64,000 bases of DNA from Homalodisca vitripennis (lineage: Eukaryota > Arthropoda > Insecta > Hemiptera > Cicadellidae), in contig NC_060213.1 in assembly GCF_021130785.1 (NCBI RefSeq), positions 135,298,001-135,362,000 on the forward strand, written 5' to 3'. The notes beneath the pieces are model-generated. The model saw nothing but the letters and a program-made list of their open reading frames with translations. It did no database searches and was not told the origin of the DNA. Position 1 is the first letter of the stretch. Each line of letters begins with the position of its first letter. The position numbers were made by a program, and so were the translations under genes. Positions 11,955-24,769 of the stretch are shown here, piece after piece.

Positions 11955-13355
11955 ACACTCTCACATATGTTGTAAAAAAAAAATAAAAAGAAATGTGTTT
12001 AATGTAAAATATAAAAGTAGATTTCCCGTGTCAGTACCACCAAATTGTTTGTAGTATTTCGCTAGAAATTGAAACAGAATTCGGGACATGAACATTTACT
12101 AATTTAAAGTATTTATTAACAATATTTTTTTTTCTAAATTTACAGAAATCAGCCAGTCCTTGATTATTTTGATGCTGCCCTTAATAGGTACATTTGGATA
12201 GAAAGATTCAACATTAAATATTCAAGGTTCATCTTGTTTGATTTGTGTAACTTTTGAAGAGTTCAAGTAATCATATCTATCTTTAAAAGAAAAAGTAGGA
12301 GGTAATCGAAATTGTTGAAACTCTTGTTCAATCCTACAGATGAAGTAATATTACAGAAATATAAGTGAATACTTCATGTCACCCTTACACCCTAAATCCT
12401 GAAGCACACCATTCCAAAAAATTGCATTAAGGTCCACAAAGTACTGTCATATCTTTAAATTCACAAAAGGCATATTTAAAATGGATGCTTGAAGTGCTAA
12501 CCAATTTAAGCCCCTATATATTACATTATGAAGTAATTGAACAAATGTAATATTGTTTCAACAGGGTGGTTAGGTTATCATACTTTATGCACCCTGAGGT
12601 ATTGGTTGAGGAATTTCTGATTGAAAAACTTAGACAAATCGTTCACATTTTTATTCTCCATACATTAGTAATTGGCTGAATATTAGCAAAATCTATAACT
12701 GAGAGGGAAGGAAATGTTTCTGTTAAGCTTGTCTCTTTGTTTTTCATAGGTAAAAGATGCCCTCAATATTAAGAGCCCCTGGACATTCTCAACATATTTT
12801 GGCTTGCTATTAAATTACATTACAAGATGGGCATTACACAATGACATTTAATTTAATTTATTGCATCAGATAAGTTAACAGTTTTATAAAAGCTGGCGTA
12901 AAGTTATTAAAATAAATGGAACACCATAATTTCTTGAGCATTATTTGGGAAGCAGTTGCGTTGCTAGGTCTTCGTGCTCTAAGGAAGTTGTCAGTGAAAT
13001 TTGATTAGGAGTGGAGAAAAAGTTTGTAAATGTAAATCCAAAATGGATCTTCCATAGTTACTAAAAGCAGAGACTGGAAGATTCCATTGATTTTTTAAAC
13101 CTCCATTATGGGTTTCTGCCAGAATTAGTGGTTACAGCTGTGTCTATTGAGTTCAAATCTATGAATAGATTGTACTTGTCAATTTAGCTGTACTTTTAAA
13201 CACCCCATATCAAGACTCCAACCAACCCTGAGAATAAACTTAATACAAATATTCTTCCTTCCACATATAATGGCTATAAATATAATTTACAAGTAGTGGA
13301 AGGTTGAATGCTTGGCCTTTCTGCAAAGTTTTTTCTAAGTGTTTCTGAAGGACCA
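11955..13355. other. Unassigned non-coding stretch
   Basis: About 1.4 kb with no trustworthy frame on either strand and no recognised repeat boundary. It separates the LINE relic from a dispersed repeat. Confidence 0.45.
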
Positions 13356-13613
13356 CAAGGACGTAGCCAGTGAGGGGATCCAAGGGGTTTGGACCCCCCC
13401 CAAATTTTATATTTTTAAAAATTGCTTAAGTAAACGATTATTATTATTTAAATAATTCAGTATTACTGACATGAACTGCTGAAAGATCATTTCTCAACAA
13501 AGAAACGGGCAAAGAATGTTTTAAGGAACAAAATGAGGCCTTACTCTCTGTATACTACGGGAAAATATCAGTTGTCTGGACCCCTCAACATTTTTTCCTG
13601 TCTACGTTTCTTG
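13356..13613. repeat. Dispersed repeat, copy 1 (MITE-like)
   Basis: The segment is closely similar, in the same orientation, to 60157-60421: both share the ACTGACATG..ACTGCTGAAA region and the CTACGGGAAAATATCAGTTG region. The ends are imperfect inverted repeats, CAAGGACGTAGCCAG at the left and the reverse complement of CAAGAAACGTAGACAG at the right. A clear target duplication was not seen. It is probably a hAT-like non-autonomous element. Confidence 0.6.
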
Positions 13614-13819
13614 CTTTGACTGGGAAGAGTGAAATCAATGATTTTCTAAGGTGTATTTCTAAAGCTGTGTAGAATTTTTCTTAGAAGTTGTAGCTGCTTG
13701 AAGGTCAGAAGTCAGACTGGATGAGATGATCCACCCAAAGTTAAATATCATATGGACTAGGCTACTACATAACATCTTGGAAGTTTCTTCAAAAACCTTC
13801 TAACTCAGTAAAATAAGGC

Positions 13820-14363
13820 AAAATAAGGATGCAACCTCGGAATGAAAGATAATAAGCTAAAAATTTGCATACGTCTTTATTTTGATGGTATAAAACTTAC
13901 CTCAAAAGTCTCATATAATCACGTGTACGCGTCTTAAGATATTTAAGGTCAAAGTTCACGAAAATCAGTTTTTTGCAAAATATCTCGTTTCCCTTACGAT
14001 AAATGACTTTGAAGGTGGTTAGAGAAATTGTAGAACGGAAAATTCTCTTTAACTTTTGTATGAAGTAATTTTATGTATGTTGAACCCTTTTTGAGATACA
14101 GCGCAAAGAGTAGGGGACCGCTTACCTGTATATACGATAATGCGAGGTCAGCCAGTAGAATACAATAAATAAATGAGTTATATTGTTAATTATTCACTTA
14201 CTATTATTATTATTACTTAATACTATTATTATTATTAGCATTATTATCATTATTATTACATTTTTATTATTATCATATTTATAGATATTAATTATAAATT
14301 ACATATTCTCTATATAATACTTATTTTATTTTTACCAAACATACAATATTAAAAGAAATACTT
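13820..14363 (+). repeat. Left long terminal inverted repeat
   Basis: This arm is the inverted counterpart of 19257-19820 with only scattered differences and small indels. It contains the motif GAGATACAGCGCAAAGAG near 14091-14109 and an AT-rich trinucleotide-like stretch of ATT units at about 14197-14275. Similarity to the other arm ends near AAAAGAAATA at about 14352-14362. Confidence 0.88.
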
Positions 14364-14693
14364 TTCGTCCATATTACTATATTACTATGAATATCATGTC
14401 TCGTAATACAAATCTCTTGTACGACGTTTGCTGTTTCTGGGAAGATGTATCAGATGTTCCATTGTTGACCGGTTTGTTTGTTTGTTGACTTTCTACACAC
14501 CGTAACGAATGAGTTTTGGAATGTCTATGTATAAGTACAGTAGTGGTGGTGAGATATTTACTTGATGATGGGAATGGTAGTGTATTTCTCTGTGTTAGTA
14601 TTTCAATACTGATAAAAATGTATTTATCCCTTAGTTGAAAACGACATCTTAGCATTAACAGACGTACGATTTTGAGTGTATCTTTTAATTGCA

Positions 14694-17600
14694 ATGGCTG
14701 ATTGTTGTTTTATTTGTAATAAATTAATATCAGAAAAGTGCTTCTGTGAATGTTGTGCGTGGCTTACAAACATTAAAAACTGCAAGTATTGACAGAAATG
14801 ACGGTCATATAAATTATTTAAATACTTTGACTTCTGTGATGGTGCATGTTGACTGTCGAAAAGTATATATAAGTAAAAATTCAATTGCTGCATCGAAGCG
14901 ACGTGCAGAAGACAATGAAACTACAACTTCAGAAAGTCCATCTCGTAAAAAACGAGAAGAGTTATTTGATTTTAAAACATCTTGCTTGTTTTGTGGTCAA
15001 GTAGCTGATGAAGTCGCAGAAAAAAAAGAAAAGAAAAGTATAAACACACGATCAGTAAAGTAAGTACTCTTGATTTTAAAAATAACGTTTTGACGAAGGT
15101 TGAAGAAAGAAGTGACTTGTTAGGAAAATTAGTCAAAAATCGTATACTTTTTGAACATGACTTGGTAGCTGCTGAGGCTAAATATCATGCTATTTGCTAC
15201 TCTCACTTTTTAAATCGAATACCAACTGATAAAAAGCATCACAAAGATGATAACATTATACAGGCCATGAAAGAGATTTTTTTTGTATATAGAAAATAAT
15301 AATGACTCACAATTACATTAAAAGAGTTGAAAGATATTCCTACCGAGTACGTACCGGATGATAAGACTATCATTTCTAAATTGAGGGAGAAGTATTTGAC
15401 TGATATAATAATTACAACTAAGGTTGGGTCATTCACTATTATATCTTTTCGTGACACACAGTCACATATTTTATCCAAAGCTTGGTACGAAAATAATAAA
15501 AAAAGCTCACCCGAAGAAGAACGATTACGAATCGTAGAAGCTGCTGCGGCGATTATTAGAGAAGATATTCGATCATCTGTAGTTGAAACGAAGTCATATC
15601 CACCTCCAAATCAAATGCTAGACGATGTTAATGGAGAAATACCGAACAGTTTATTATATTTTTTGCAAGAAGTTATTATGAAAAATAAAAAACTGATCAT
15701 TTGAAGACAAAATGCACATCAATAAGTCATGCTATAATGGCTTCTTTACGAGAACGATCATTTTTATCACAGCTACTATTAGGTCTGTCTGTATTTCTTC
15801 ATAGGAGATACGGATCTAAAAGACTATTAGATGTTTTGTCTAGCTTGGGATTTTGTGCTTCATATAATAATACCGTACAGTATGAAATTTCAGCAGTTTA
15901 TCATCCGCAGCCTCGTATTTTATCATCAGAGTCAGGCTCTCTTGTACAGTATGTTGGGGATAATGCAGATATAAATGTCAATAGTCTTGATGGTAATAAT
16001 ACGCTTCATGTAATGGGAATGATAAAAATAGTTACTCCAAAACATGCTATAATTTACGATGAACGTATAAAAAAGTGTACAACTAAACCAACTGGTAAAG
16101 ATTTGGCAGAATTATCAGATGTACCTCTTTTAACATATGAAAAGCCAGTTGTATCTGGATTCAGCAAGATTCAGGTTCAAAATCTACATGATGAACTCGT
16201 ACAAACTCAACAACACTTAAATGCAATAGATTTTTTGTGGTTGTATGGAAAAAGGGAAAATACCTCACCGTTACCAGGATGGAATGGATATCTTGAACAA
16301 CTCACAAAAAATAATAAGAATTTTTCAACTTCTCGGATTTTGTTTCTTCCATTTATTGATCATCCTCCAAGTAAATTAAATACAATTTTTACCACATTGC
16401 AGTCCGCTTTAAATATTGCCAAGACGGATAGACAAAAAACGTGTGTAATAACGTTCGATCAACCCCTGTACTCCAAAGCACGTGAAATGGTTGCTGCTGC
16501 AGATACAAACTCAAACCTATCCAAAATAGTTGTGAAATTAGGAGGCTTTCATATGCTCATGTCTTTTCTTGGATGCATAGGATACATAATGGATGGAAGT
16601 GGACTCAAAGAAGTTTTAAGTAAAATATATGCTCCAAATTCTGTTGAAAAAATGTTAAGTGGTCAAGCTTATTCAAGAAGTATTAGAGGCCATACGCTGT
16701 TACGACTTGCATTATCAAAAATCATTTTTCAAGACATGAAGATTAAAAGCTGTGTTTTAGATGAGTTAGTTGAACAGATAACTAGACACGATGTTTCCTA
16801 TGAAAATGTTGAAGGGTGTGCAAATAATTCAAATTCAATAATTTCTCAATTTCATAATAAATTGATTTGAGTTAAAAGCTCAAGGTCCTACAGCTCAATT
16901 ATGGATACAGTATTTCGAGATGGTTTCAATAGCTCTGGACTTTGTTCGTGCTGAAAGGCTGGGACTTTTTAAAGAACATCTTGATGCAGTGCGAAAAATG
17001 CTTCCATATTTTCACGCAAGTGGTCGTTTTTTATATGCAAAATCAGCCCATTTATATCTTCAAGATATGATCAAATTAGAAGAAACAATGGATGAACAGA
17101 CTTTTGAGAATTTTAAGAACGGATTCTTTACGGTTAAACGAACAGAAAAATTTAATTCTGGTACATGGACAGACATGGTAATAGAGCAAAGTCTTATGAA
17201 ATCTATGAAGACAGAAGGAGGAATATCTCGGGGACGGAGTACAGAAGAAAGTGTTTTATGTAAATGGGTATACGCTATGTACGCTACGAATACAATCTGC
17301 GAGGAAATTGAAAAATTTTGTAACATTTCTTTGGATTCTTCAGAACAACACGTTGATACTAGAGATTCACGAGTGAAAAGAGATAATAGCGATTTAAGTA
17401 AACTTCTCGATTGGTTTACTCTTTCATAATCCTATTCAAAGCACAGAACAGGTGATATCTATAGCTTCTGGAATAGTGGGCAATGATCAAATTAATTGTC
17501 ATAGAGCATATGGTATCGGCATCCAATCAATGGTGAAAATGACTGGTTTGAACTTTAATGAGATAAAACTGAAACGTGTTGACAAAGTACAACCTCTTTC

Positions 17601-17800
17601 AATAGTTAACAAATCTGTCAAAATTAACGATTGTAAAGTTCCCATCGACCCATTACTACTCTTCCAGAGAATAACTGTAAAAACAAAATTCCCAAAATAA
17701 TCTAAAAGAATATCTACAGTATGAGTTAAGCCCGTATCCAACATCCTTATTTGATAATAATGGCATGAGAAAAACAACAAAATCAGCACTATATAAAAAA
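14694..17800 (+). pseudogene. N-terminal and transposase-like part of the XPG-nuclease transposon protein
   Basis: Starting at the ATG at 14694 the protein opens with MADCCFICNK, a Cys pair typical of a small zinc finger. After a frameshift near 14740 it continues NVVRGLQTL and HVDCRKVY, then CLFCGQVADE near 14980-15010, HDLVAAEAKYHAICYSHF near 15150-15215, and a long core. The core has ITFDQPLYSKA near 16449-16480 with an Asp that may be catalytic, LGGFHMLMSFLG near 16537-16575, and a conserved tail with VKINDCKVPIDPLLLFQR near 17614-17665 and LSPYPTSLFDNNGMRKTTK near 17728-17785. Frameshifts or stops fall near 15062, 15297, 15704, 16868, 17428 and 17698, so five or six frames must be joined. 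I infer a transposase role from its place between the TIRs. I cannot prove the DDE triad. Confidence 0.7.
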
Positions 17801-17802
17801 AC

Positions 17803-19145
17803 ATGACTTCTGTTGATATTGAACTAGACGAAACCACTACAACATATATCATCGATGGTGGATTTCTCTTGCATCGCGTTGTATGGAATAAAGATGATAC
17901 TATCTGTGATATTTTGAATAAATACGTCAAATATTTACAAACACATTATGGGTCAAGTATCGTTGTTGTATTTGATGGTTACTCAGACTACACTAAGAAC
18001 ATTAAAGCAATGGAACAATTAAGAAGAACTGCTGGTGTTTCAAAATCTTACGAACTCCGCTTTGATGAAACAATGGAGGTGCCAATCAGCCAAGAAAAAT
18101 TTTTATCGAATTCATCTAATAAAAAAATATTTATAGACATGCTTATCAAGAAATTAAAAACTGTTAATATCACTACAAAACAAGCCAGAGATGATGCTGA
18201 TGTTCTCATTGTAGAAACTGCTATTGCAGAGTCAGAACTTAAAAAAAAAAACTTCTGTCATTGTAGGCGAAGATATTGATTTGCTAGTTATCTTGATAGG
18301 ACGTGCTCAATCACATCAACAAGAAATTCTTTTCAAAAAAATGGGTAAGGGTAATGTGGAGACAAAACTGTATTCATCGAAAAGTTTTGATAAATACCCT
18401 CATTCCAAGAAACACATATTATTTTTACACGCATTTAGTGGATGTGATACGACTTCTGCGCTTTATAAAAAAGGTAAAATATCGTTTATTAAAATGTTCG
18501 AAAAACATCACGATTTAAATCAATCAGCTGAACTATTTAAACAAAAAAACTGCTCTGTACAAGAATTATTTGAAAATGGAGTACATATTTTCTTAGCAAC
18601 GTATAATGCTCCAAAATCAGAAGACGATATAGACTCTTTTCGATACACCCAGTTAATCAAATCAACAAGACTCAAACAAACCAGTGCAGTTATCAAGTCT
18701 TCCGCTTTCAAGTACAGCAGCTCGTCAGCATATCCTTCGTGTCTATTATCAGACCCAAATTTGGTTGGGAAATGATTTAGAACCCCAGGAATTCGGCTGG
18801 GTAGTGCATAATGAACTCCTGGAACCAATAACATTTTTACCACCAGCACCAGAAGAACTGCTGAATACATTATTTTGCAATTGCAAGAAAGGTTGTGGTT
18901 CTAATTGCGGATGCAGGAAATCAGGATTGCGATGCACTTTAATTTGTGGGCAGTGTAATGGACAATCATGCCTCAACGCTTCAACTTCAGATGGTTTCAA
19001 TGAAGAAATTGAATATGCACCTGATATTCTTCACTCTTTCTATTCTGATACTTTAGTAAACGAGAATGATAATAATGAATCCGATATTGAACAGCCAGAG
19101 GAAGAAGAAAAAGAAGAAGAAGACGATGAAAAAGAAGAAAATTAA
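17803..19145 (+). pseudogene. FEN1/XPG-like nuclease with C-terminal CXC domain, transposon-borne
   Basis: The acidic motifs follow the order of the XPG/FEN-1 fold: IDGG at 17851-17862, FDGY at 17971-17982, DDAD at 18190-18201, GEDIDLL at 18266-18286 and SGCDTTSA at 18437-18460, which resembles the FEN1 GCDYCDS block. The C-terminus at 18876-18971 has repeated Cys spacing (CNCKKGCGSNCGC, then CTLICGQCNGQSC), matching the tesmin/TSO1-like CXC DNA-binding domain. A strongly acidic tail of Glu and Asp ends the protein at 19145. There are two breaks: an 11-A run at 18241-18251 shifts the frame, and a second shift occurs at about 18710-18775. In the intact family this protein probably processes DNA ends during transposition; that role is inferred. 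Confidence 0.75.
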
Positions 19146-19256
19146 AACAAAAATATTAATCATTAATAATGAAAACAAATATTTTATATTTGTAATTTTA
19201 ATAAATTAATTATTGGATCAATAAATAAATATATAATTAAAATTCATTTGAAATAT

Positions 19257-19820
19257 TTCTTTTAATATTGTATGTTTGTGGTTGGTAAAAATAAAATAAG
19301 TATTATTTAGAGAATATATAATTTATAATTAATATCTATAAATATGGTATATTAAATAATAAATAATAATAAAAATGTAATGATAATGATAATAATGCTA
19401 ACAATAATAATAGTATTAAGTAATAATAATAATAATAGTAAGTGAATAATTAACAATATAACTCATTTATTTATTGTATTCTACTGGCTGACCTCGCATT
19501 ATTGTATATACAGGTAAGCGGTCCCCTACTCTTTGCGCTGTATCTCAAAAAGGGTTGAACGTACATAAAATTACTTCAGACAAAAGTTGTAGAGAATTTT
19601 TCGTTCTACAATTTCTCTAACCACCTTCAAAGTCATTTAGCGTAAGGGAAACGAGATATTTGCAAAAAACTGATTTTCGTGAACTTTGACCTTAAATATC
19701 TAAAGACGCGTACACGTGATTATATGAGACTTTTGAGGTAAGTTTTTATACCATCAAAATAAAGACGTATGCAAATTTTTTAGCTTATTATCTTTCATTC
19801 CGAGGTTGCATCCTTATTTT
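19257..19820 (-). repeat. Right long terminal inverted repeat
   Basis: The reverse complement reproduces the left arm from the terminal AAAATAAGGATGC inward to TTTTAATATTG. The ATT/TAA-rich tract reappears at about 19370-19445. High similarity between the arms suggests the element is not ancient, or that the arms have been homogenised. Confidence 0.88.
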
Positions 19821-20149
19821 ACCGGACTATTTATAGGTTTCTGTCAGTGATTCTGTTGTTTTGCAAGTTCTACTACATAAAAGGATATCATGGAATAAGT
19901 GTGTATCAGCCAATTCTAACTTATCCAAACATATAGTTTTTTGTTAATTTTGAGGAAATATTATATTTCAAATTCAAATATTTTTATATATCACTGTGTA
20001 CGCATGGACAAATACAGATTGAATAATGTCCGTGTACAACATTATGTAGTATAATAAAACAAACTTGTTCTAAATTTACCCAGTTTCAAGAATATAATTT
20101 AGTCAATAAATAAAATGAAATGCAATAATACAAAATAAGCCTAGACAAT
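19821..20149. other. Unassigned flank
   Basis: AT-rich flank of the large transposon. No feature recognised. Confidence 0.4.
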
Positions 20150-20870
20150 CACTGAATTTAGCTCTAACTCTAAAAAATATTCTTCAAGTGAAAAAGAGGA
20201 TGTTCCATGAGTATTTATTAAGATTTTGTATGAAAAAGACGTTTTCCTTCTATGTTTCTAATTTCAGAGGGTATGAAAAACAAAAATTTTTAGTCCATGT
20301 AGGTTGTTTTCTTTTTATATAATCCAAAGTTATGTTTCTCAAGGACTACCCTATTCCTGGTATTATACTCATGAATTATGGGATTGGCTTTATCATATGT
20401 TATGTATGTTACTGTTTCAAATATATACTGATAATAAACTGTTAATATTTTTAGCTCAGAAAACCTGTGTTTTACAGTTTCCTTCCACTTTAAATGTAGT
20501 ATTGTCCTAATTACTTTTCTTATATTTTTAGTATCATGCCAAGATTTTTTAAAGTTGTACCATAGACCACTAGTTCCATAACTAATATGGGACTGTATTA
20601 ATGCAAAGTAAATTTGTTTCAAAGTGCTTTGGTTGCATATTTTTGACATTTGTTTGAGGGCATATAGTCCAGATGATATTTTATTTATGACAGATTATAC
20701 ATGTTGATTTTAACTTAAACTATCGATTAATAAGCCCAGAAATTTTGATTCTCCTAATTTTGATATATTTCTATTTGATTGTATCCAAATTTTATTGTAT
20801 AGATACTTTTTGGAAATATAGTGATGCTTTTATTCAAAGTCATCACTAATAATTTTTTACACACTGTATT
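20150..20870 (-). pseudogene. LINE reverse transcriptase C-terminal fragment
   Basis: On the minus strand, broken frames give a KFLGLLIDS block (end of the palm), then ISSGLYALKQM, YFALIQSHISYG near 20590-20625, the RKVIRTIL helix and an EYNTRNR motif near 20345-20365. This is the usual order of the thumb and C-terminus in CR1/Jockey-group LINEs. The terminal helix before the stop is recovered only by changing frame. Length and decay show a dead 3' fragment. Confidence 0.75.
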
Positions 20871-21049
20871 TTTATGTTATCTTTAGATAGATGTAGAAAT
20901 ACTTTATTGAAAATCTATAACTTCAACAAAATATGCTTGTTTGACCCCAATAAGCAATGTGAATCCAGAGGGATTGGATGAAATATCTAGATATGTATCC
21001 AAAGGCTTTAATGTAAACATGATGTTAGCTAATAAGTTAGGGTCATCCT

Positions 21050-21960
21050 TGTGATCCTCAGCTTTGAGAAGCCAAATAAACTGATTTCCTCAAGAAGTAA
21101 ATGGGGGAGGGGAATTCTAAAGGTCATACATAGGTTTATACCTTTGAAAGATCTAATAATGATTGAAGGTGTCCAAGGAAATGGGCAAAGATGCATAGCT
21201 CAGGAAATCTCTTTAATTCAAGATTATTGGAATGGGAAAAACAATACTCAATAGGAGTGGCTCTCACAAAGTGTGTTTTTGTATATATGATTGTACCAAG
21301 GAGCTCACAAATAAGTAGAGTGGTAATGGTAGGATGGACAAAAGTAAAAAAACAACAGAAAAATGCAAAATTTATTCTTAACATAATAAATATTCAGCAA
21401 GTTTCTGTGAATAAATCTGTCAAGTTACTAGGTCTCCATCTTGACTCTAAGCTCATCTTGAGAACCCCTTATGTACTCGCCTATCTAGCATTATATTTTT
21501 ACTTTAAAAACTTAAACTTCATACTGGTCCCAATTTAGTTTTAAAAGCCTATTTTTCTCTTTTCCACTCTCACTTTTTGTGTGGTACCCTTCTCTGTGGT
21601 GGGTCTAATGGCGTTTAAAGAAGTTTTCTAGTGCCAGAAGAAGGCTGTACTTGTAATGTTTATTCTTAGTTATAATGATACTTGTATATACTTAAATATA
21701 CTTACGCTTCCCTCTATTTTTCTCTTTCATATTTTAATGTATGTAAAAGAAAATCTAGTATCTTTTGATCTGAGAAGCTCAATCCACTATCATTATACCA
21801 GAAACCAAGACTTGATAAATCAGAAGTTTGCTAGGCTGTCAAAAACACAAAATACATATCTATATTTGGGCATCAAACTCTTTTGTACTGGAGGCACAAT
21901 ACCACTTCAGGAATTTGCTGCAAATATTATTATGTTTCATCATCAAACTAGAACAACAGT
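21050..21960 (+). pseudogene. Decayed LINE reverse transcriptase C-terminal region
   Basis: Joining frames gives KLLGLHLDSKL near 21422-21455, a LKAYFSLFHSHFLCG segment near 21540-21580 that matches the thumb pattern A-Y-x-x-x-F-x-S-H-x-x-Y-G, and ILMYVKEN with HYHYTRNQD near 21732-21810. The final G-x-K-L-F motif is near 21865. Frames are heavily broken. It lies close to the minus-strand LINE relic and runs in the opposite direction. Confidence 0.65.
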
Positions 21961-22479
21961 CACTGTTGTAATCTATGATGAACACTGCATGAAAAGTCAG
22001 AAATGGACTGTCATATCCAGAATTTGTAAAAAGATCTTCAGAGTTGTCATATCCACTTTCCAGCCCAGATATTCAGAAGGCAGGTGTGGCTGAGATTAAT
22101 TGTGTAGTTGGTGGTTCAATCAGATGTTGATTCTCATTTTTTAGTACCGAAAGAGCCTCTGAGATTTCAAGTGTAGGTTTAATTGGCTTAGATTGGTTTC
22201 CAACAATCTTTGTGTACAATTCTCATATTAATTATAACAATTCTTTTTATTATAATGAAGATAAACATGATTTATCTATCAAATATGTACATAATAAGTT
22301 TAAAAATTTTGTACTAAAATATTCAAGGTTATTTATTCAATGAAAACTGATTTTAACAGGAGTAAATTTTAATTGGTGAACTACAAACTCAGTTTGTACT
22401 TTGTTGATAATTTAGTTATAGATAATTTTGAGAAGGTTAGTGTCCATGATTAGATATTAATATCTAACTATTGAAGACT

Positions 22480-22960
22480 TAAAGAGAAGGGTGGGGTTGA
22501 TATTTATGTTAGTAAAATTATGCTCTAGAATGATATAATAAGTTGAAATGGGTCTCCAATTCAGGAGTTGAGGGAATATGTGAATGTTCAGGTATTAAGT
22601 TCAAGTTAGGTAACAAGACAATGATTTAAATAGCGGTTTACCACGACCTACCACCTCAATTTATTGAAATTTTAAACAGTGTTAATGATGTTCATCCCAC
22701 ATTATTATTGTTGGGATTTTATCATCCATTATATTCGCAAACTTTTCTAAGAATCTTTTAAATGTTTTAATCTAATCAATAGCTTTAATTTAAAGATAAA
22801 AAAATTGAAGTGGTGAGAAGAGTTACAGATAAAAGTGAAAGCTGTCTTGACAATGCAGTAACTAACATTCCAGAGATTTCAGTGGCAGTTCTTGTTAGGT
22901 GCTTATATTTTCTGACCATGATGTTTTTCACTGACAATTGAAAATGACATCATATTCTGA
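22480..22960 (+). pseudogene. LINE endonuclease remnant
   Basis: Translation in mixed frames gives a GGVxIYV-like start, an IAVYHDLPP block near 22630 that parallels the AVYRPP motif, and the segment RVTDKSESCLDNAVTN near 22824-22870. The last corresponds to the S-x-T-C-L-D-N-I-x-T-N region near the end of APE-type LINE endonucleases, and is followed by a weak S-D-H-D-like sequence near 22915. Only this domain is visible. Confidence 0.6.
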
Positions 22961-23380
22961 TGGCATGAGTACCTAATACAATTCCCAAACATATGATTAA
23001 GAAATCATTACAATTTTTAAAATTACTCTGAGATAATAAAAATTGTTGGGGGATCTGTTTATAACTTATTAAAGAGGTTAAAAATAAATTTGAAGAGTTT
23101 ATTTAACTCTATATAAAAAAATTAGAATGGATTTGACTTAAAATAGTGTACAAGACCACTACACAACCTATTGTTTTTCTGCAAAAGAGTTCTCTCTTGC
23201 AAACCTTATATGTGCTGGAGGTTTTGTAAAGGGATGCTACTTTTTTGGTACAAGTAAATTTTATTCTCTCTGAACAACTTTTATGTAAGCCTATCAAATA
23301 AGCTTTCATTACCTACAATATAAGTTTAGGTATTTTGTAAATTAACAAATTAAATATGGTTCTTTAGGTGTGATACAATA
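22961..23380. other. Unassigned spacer
   Basis: AT-rich, no supported feature. It ends at the 14-bp direct repeat TCAAATGCATATTA (23381-23394) that flanks the next insertion. Confidence 0.45.
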
Positions 23381-23436
23381 TCAAATGCATATTATATATA
23401 TACTCGCCTTCGGCTCGCTGGGGGCTACGCCCCCAG

Positions 23437-24172
23437 GCCCCCATTTAGGTGTCGGCCAATTTCGGGGATAAGCGGAATTCGGTGACGGGTTATATCTGAG
23501 AATTATACTAGGGTCTGGGAGTTTAAATTAGGCCTAATTTATTGAAATTTTATTTATTAATCAAAAGTTTTGACTTTAATGGCATTTTACTGCTTAACCG
23601 TTAGAGATACGAGAAAAAGTGACTGGACATTTCTTGTCGGAAATTTAATCGATTGTGCCCTCAGATTTGATCTACGACCTATCGTTTAGTCGGTACAACG
23701 CTTGGAATAAATGTCTGCACTGGTGGGGAAAAGAGCGATTTGGTGATTGGTAAAATTCGGACATGAGGTCATGCCAGGAAATTCCCTGGGGGGGGTTTTA
23801 ATGTTACCGGGGGGGTTAACACTTCAGGAGGTTTAATGTACTCAGGAGCTTATCTGGTCATACCAGGAAATCCCGGGGGGGGGTTAATGTTACCGGGGGT
23901 TAATGACACACCCCAGTCCCCCTTTTGGTTTGTTGGCCAAATTCGGGGATAAGCGGAATTCGGAATAGTAAAGACCTATTTTATTGAATTTTCCAGTTTT
24001 AATCAAAGTTTTGACTCTAAGGCCATTTTGTGGCTTAACCGTTAGAGATACGACAAAAAGTGACTTTACCTTGTCGGAAATTTAATTAAATTTTTCGATT
24101 CTACCCTCGGATTTGAACTACGATCTCTGGTTTAGTCGGTACAACGCTTGGGAAAAAAGTCTGCACCGGTCA
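23437..24172. repeat. Two diverged direct copies of a ~250-300-bp block
   Basis: Copy 1 (about 23437-23730) and copy 2 (about 23920-24172) share GGGGATAAGCGGAATTCGG, CTTAACCGTTAGAGATACGA, the TTGTCGGAAATTTAAT segment and TTTAGTCGGTACAACGCTTG. Between them lies G-rich sequence with repeated runs such as CCGGGGGGGTTAA (near 23800-23890). Confidence 0.75.
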
Positions 24173-24769
24173 GCTGTTGTGTAAACAGATATAGTGTAAA
24201 TAAATTTAAAACTATCTTTATCCGATTATTAAGTTGATCAGTGGGTTTAATTTGAGCAGGAGTTCATCAACCAAGAAATTCCCGGGAGGTAAATTTGTGT
24301 CTGGGCACGAGGAATTTTTATCAAAATAAAACGTTGATCAGGGGGTTAAAATTACTTCGGAAATTATCATTCCACGCCAGAGTTTTGACAATGAACTAAT
24401 ATTTCATAAAATTAAATAAAAAAAACACTCTGTCCCTATCTACTCTTGAAGCTTCACTAACGCTCAGCCAACTCCCGATTTGGAGGGGGGTTTTAGTCAC
24501 TCGTTAACGTAGTAATACAAGGTTAATCTGGAACCAGCATGAATCGCACTAATTATAGTTGCAAAATTTAAAACACCTAAAAGTGACGACAAAGAATTTG
24601 CCATTTAGAGCATTTATCAGGCTTACGGAAAGATAAACTATAAAAAGCTGCCGGACCTTTTTTGTAGACCCTATCAATAGCTAGTTACAAAATATTTTAC
24701 ATTTAAGCTAGGGCCAACGGTTCGGCCAATATCGAGCCCGGAAGTTAAGTTTTTAAGTGAAATTTTCAA

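Larger units (their letters stand above)
13820..19820 (+). mobile_element. 6.0 kb DNA transposon with ~550-bp TIRs, XPG-like nuclease and CXC domain (Academ-like)
   Basis: Two long inverted repeats bound a plus-strand coding block. The outer ends both read AAAATAAGGATGCAACC. Inside lie remnants of one long protein: Cys-rich N-terminus, transposase-like core, FEN1/XPG-like nuclease and C-terminal CXC domain. The internal gene family is one I know as very widespread uncharacterised proteins in arthropods, cnidarians and fish. The Academ superfamily in Repbase, as I recall it, includes members that carry an XPG-type nuclease, so Academ is my assignment by inference. No clear short target duplication is visible: the left flank ends in AAGGC and the right flank starts with ACCGG. 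At the left the first ten bases appear twice in tandem, which blurs the border. All frames are broken, so this copy cannot be autonomous. Confidence 0.75.

Noticed and set aside
17060..17326. Minus-strand frame within the Academ-like element
   Set aside because: Shadow of the plus-strand transposase-like frame.
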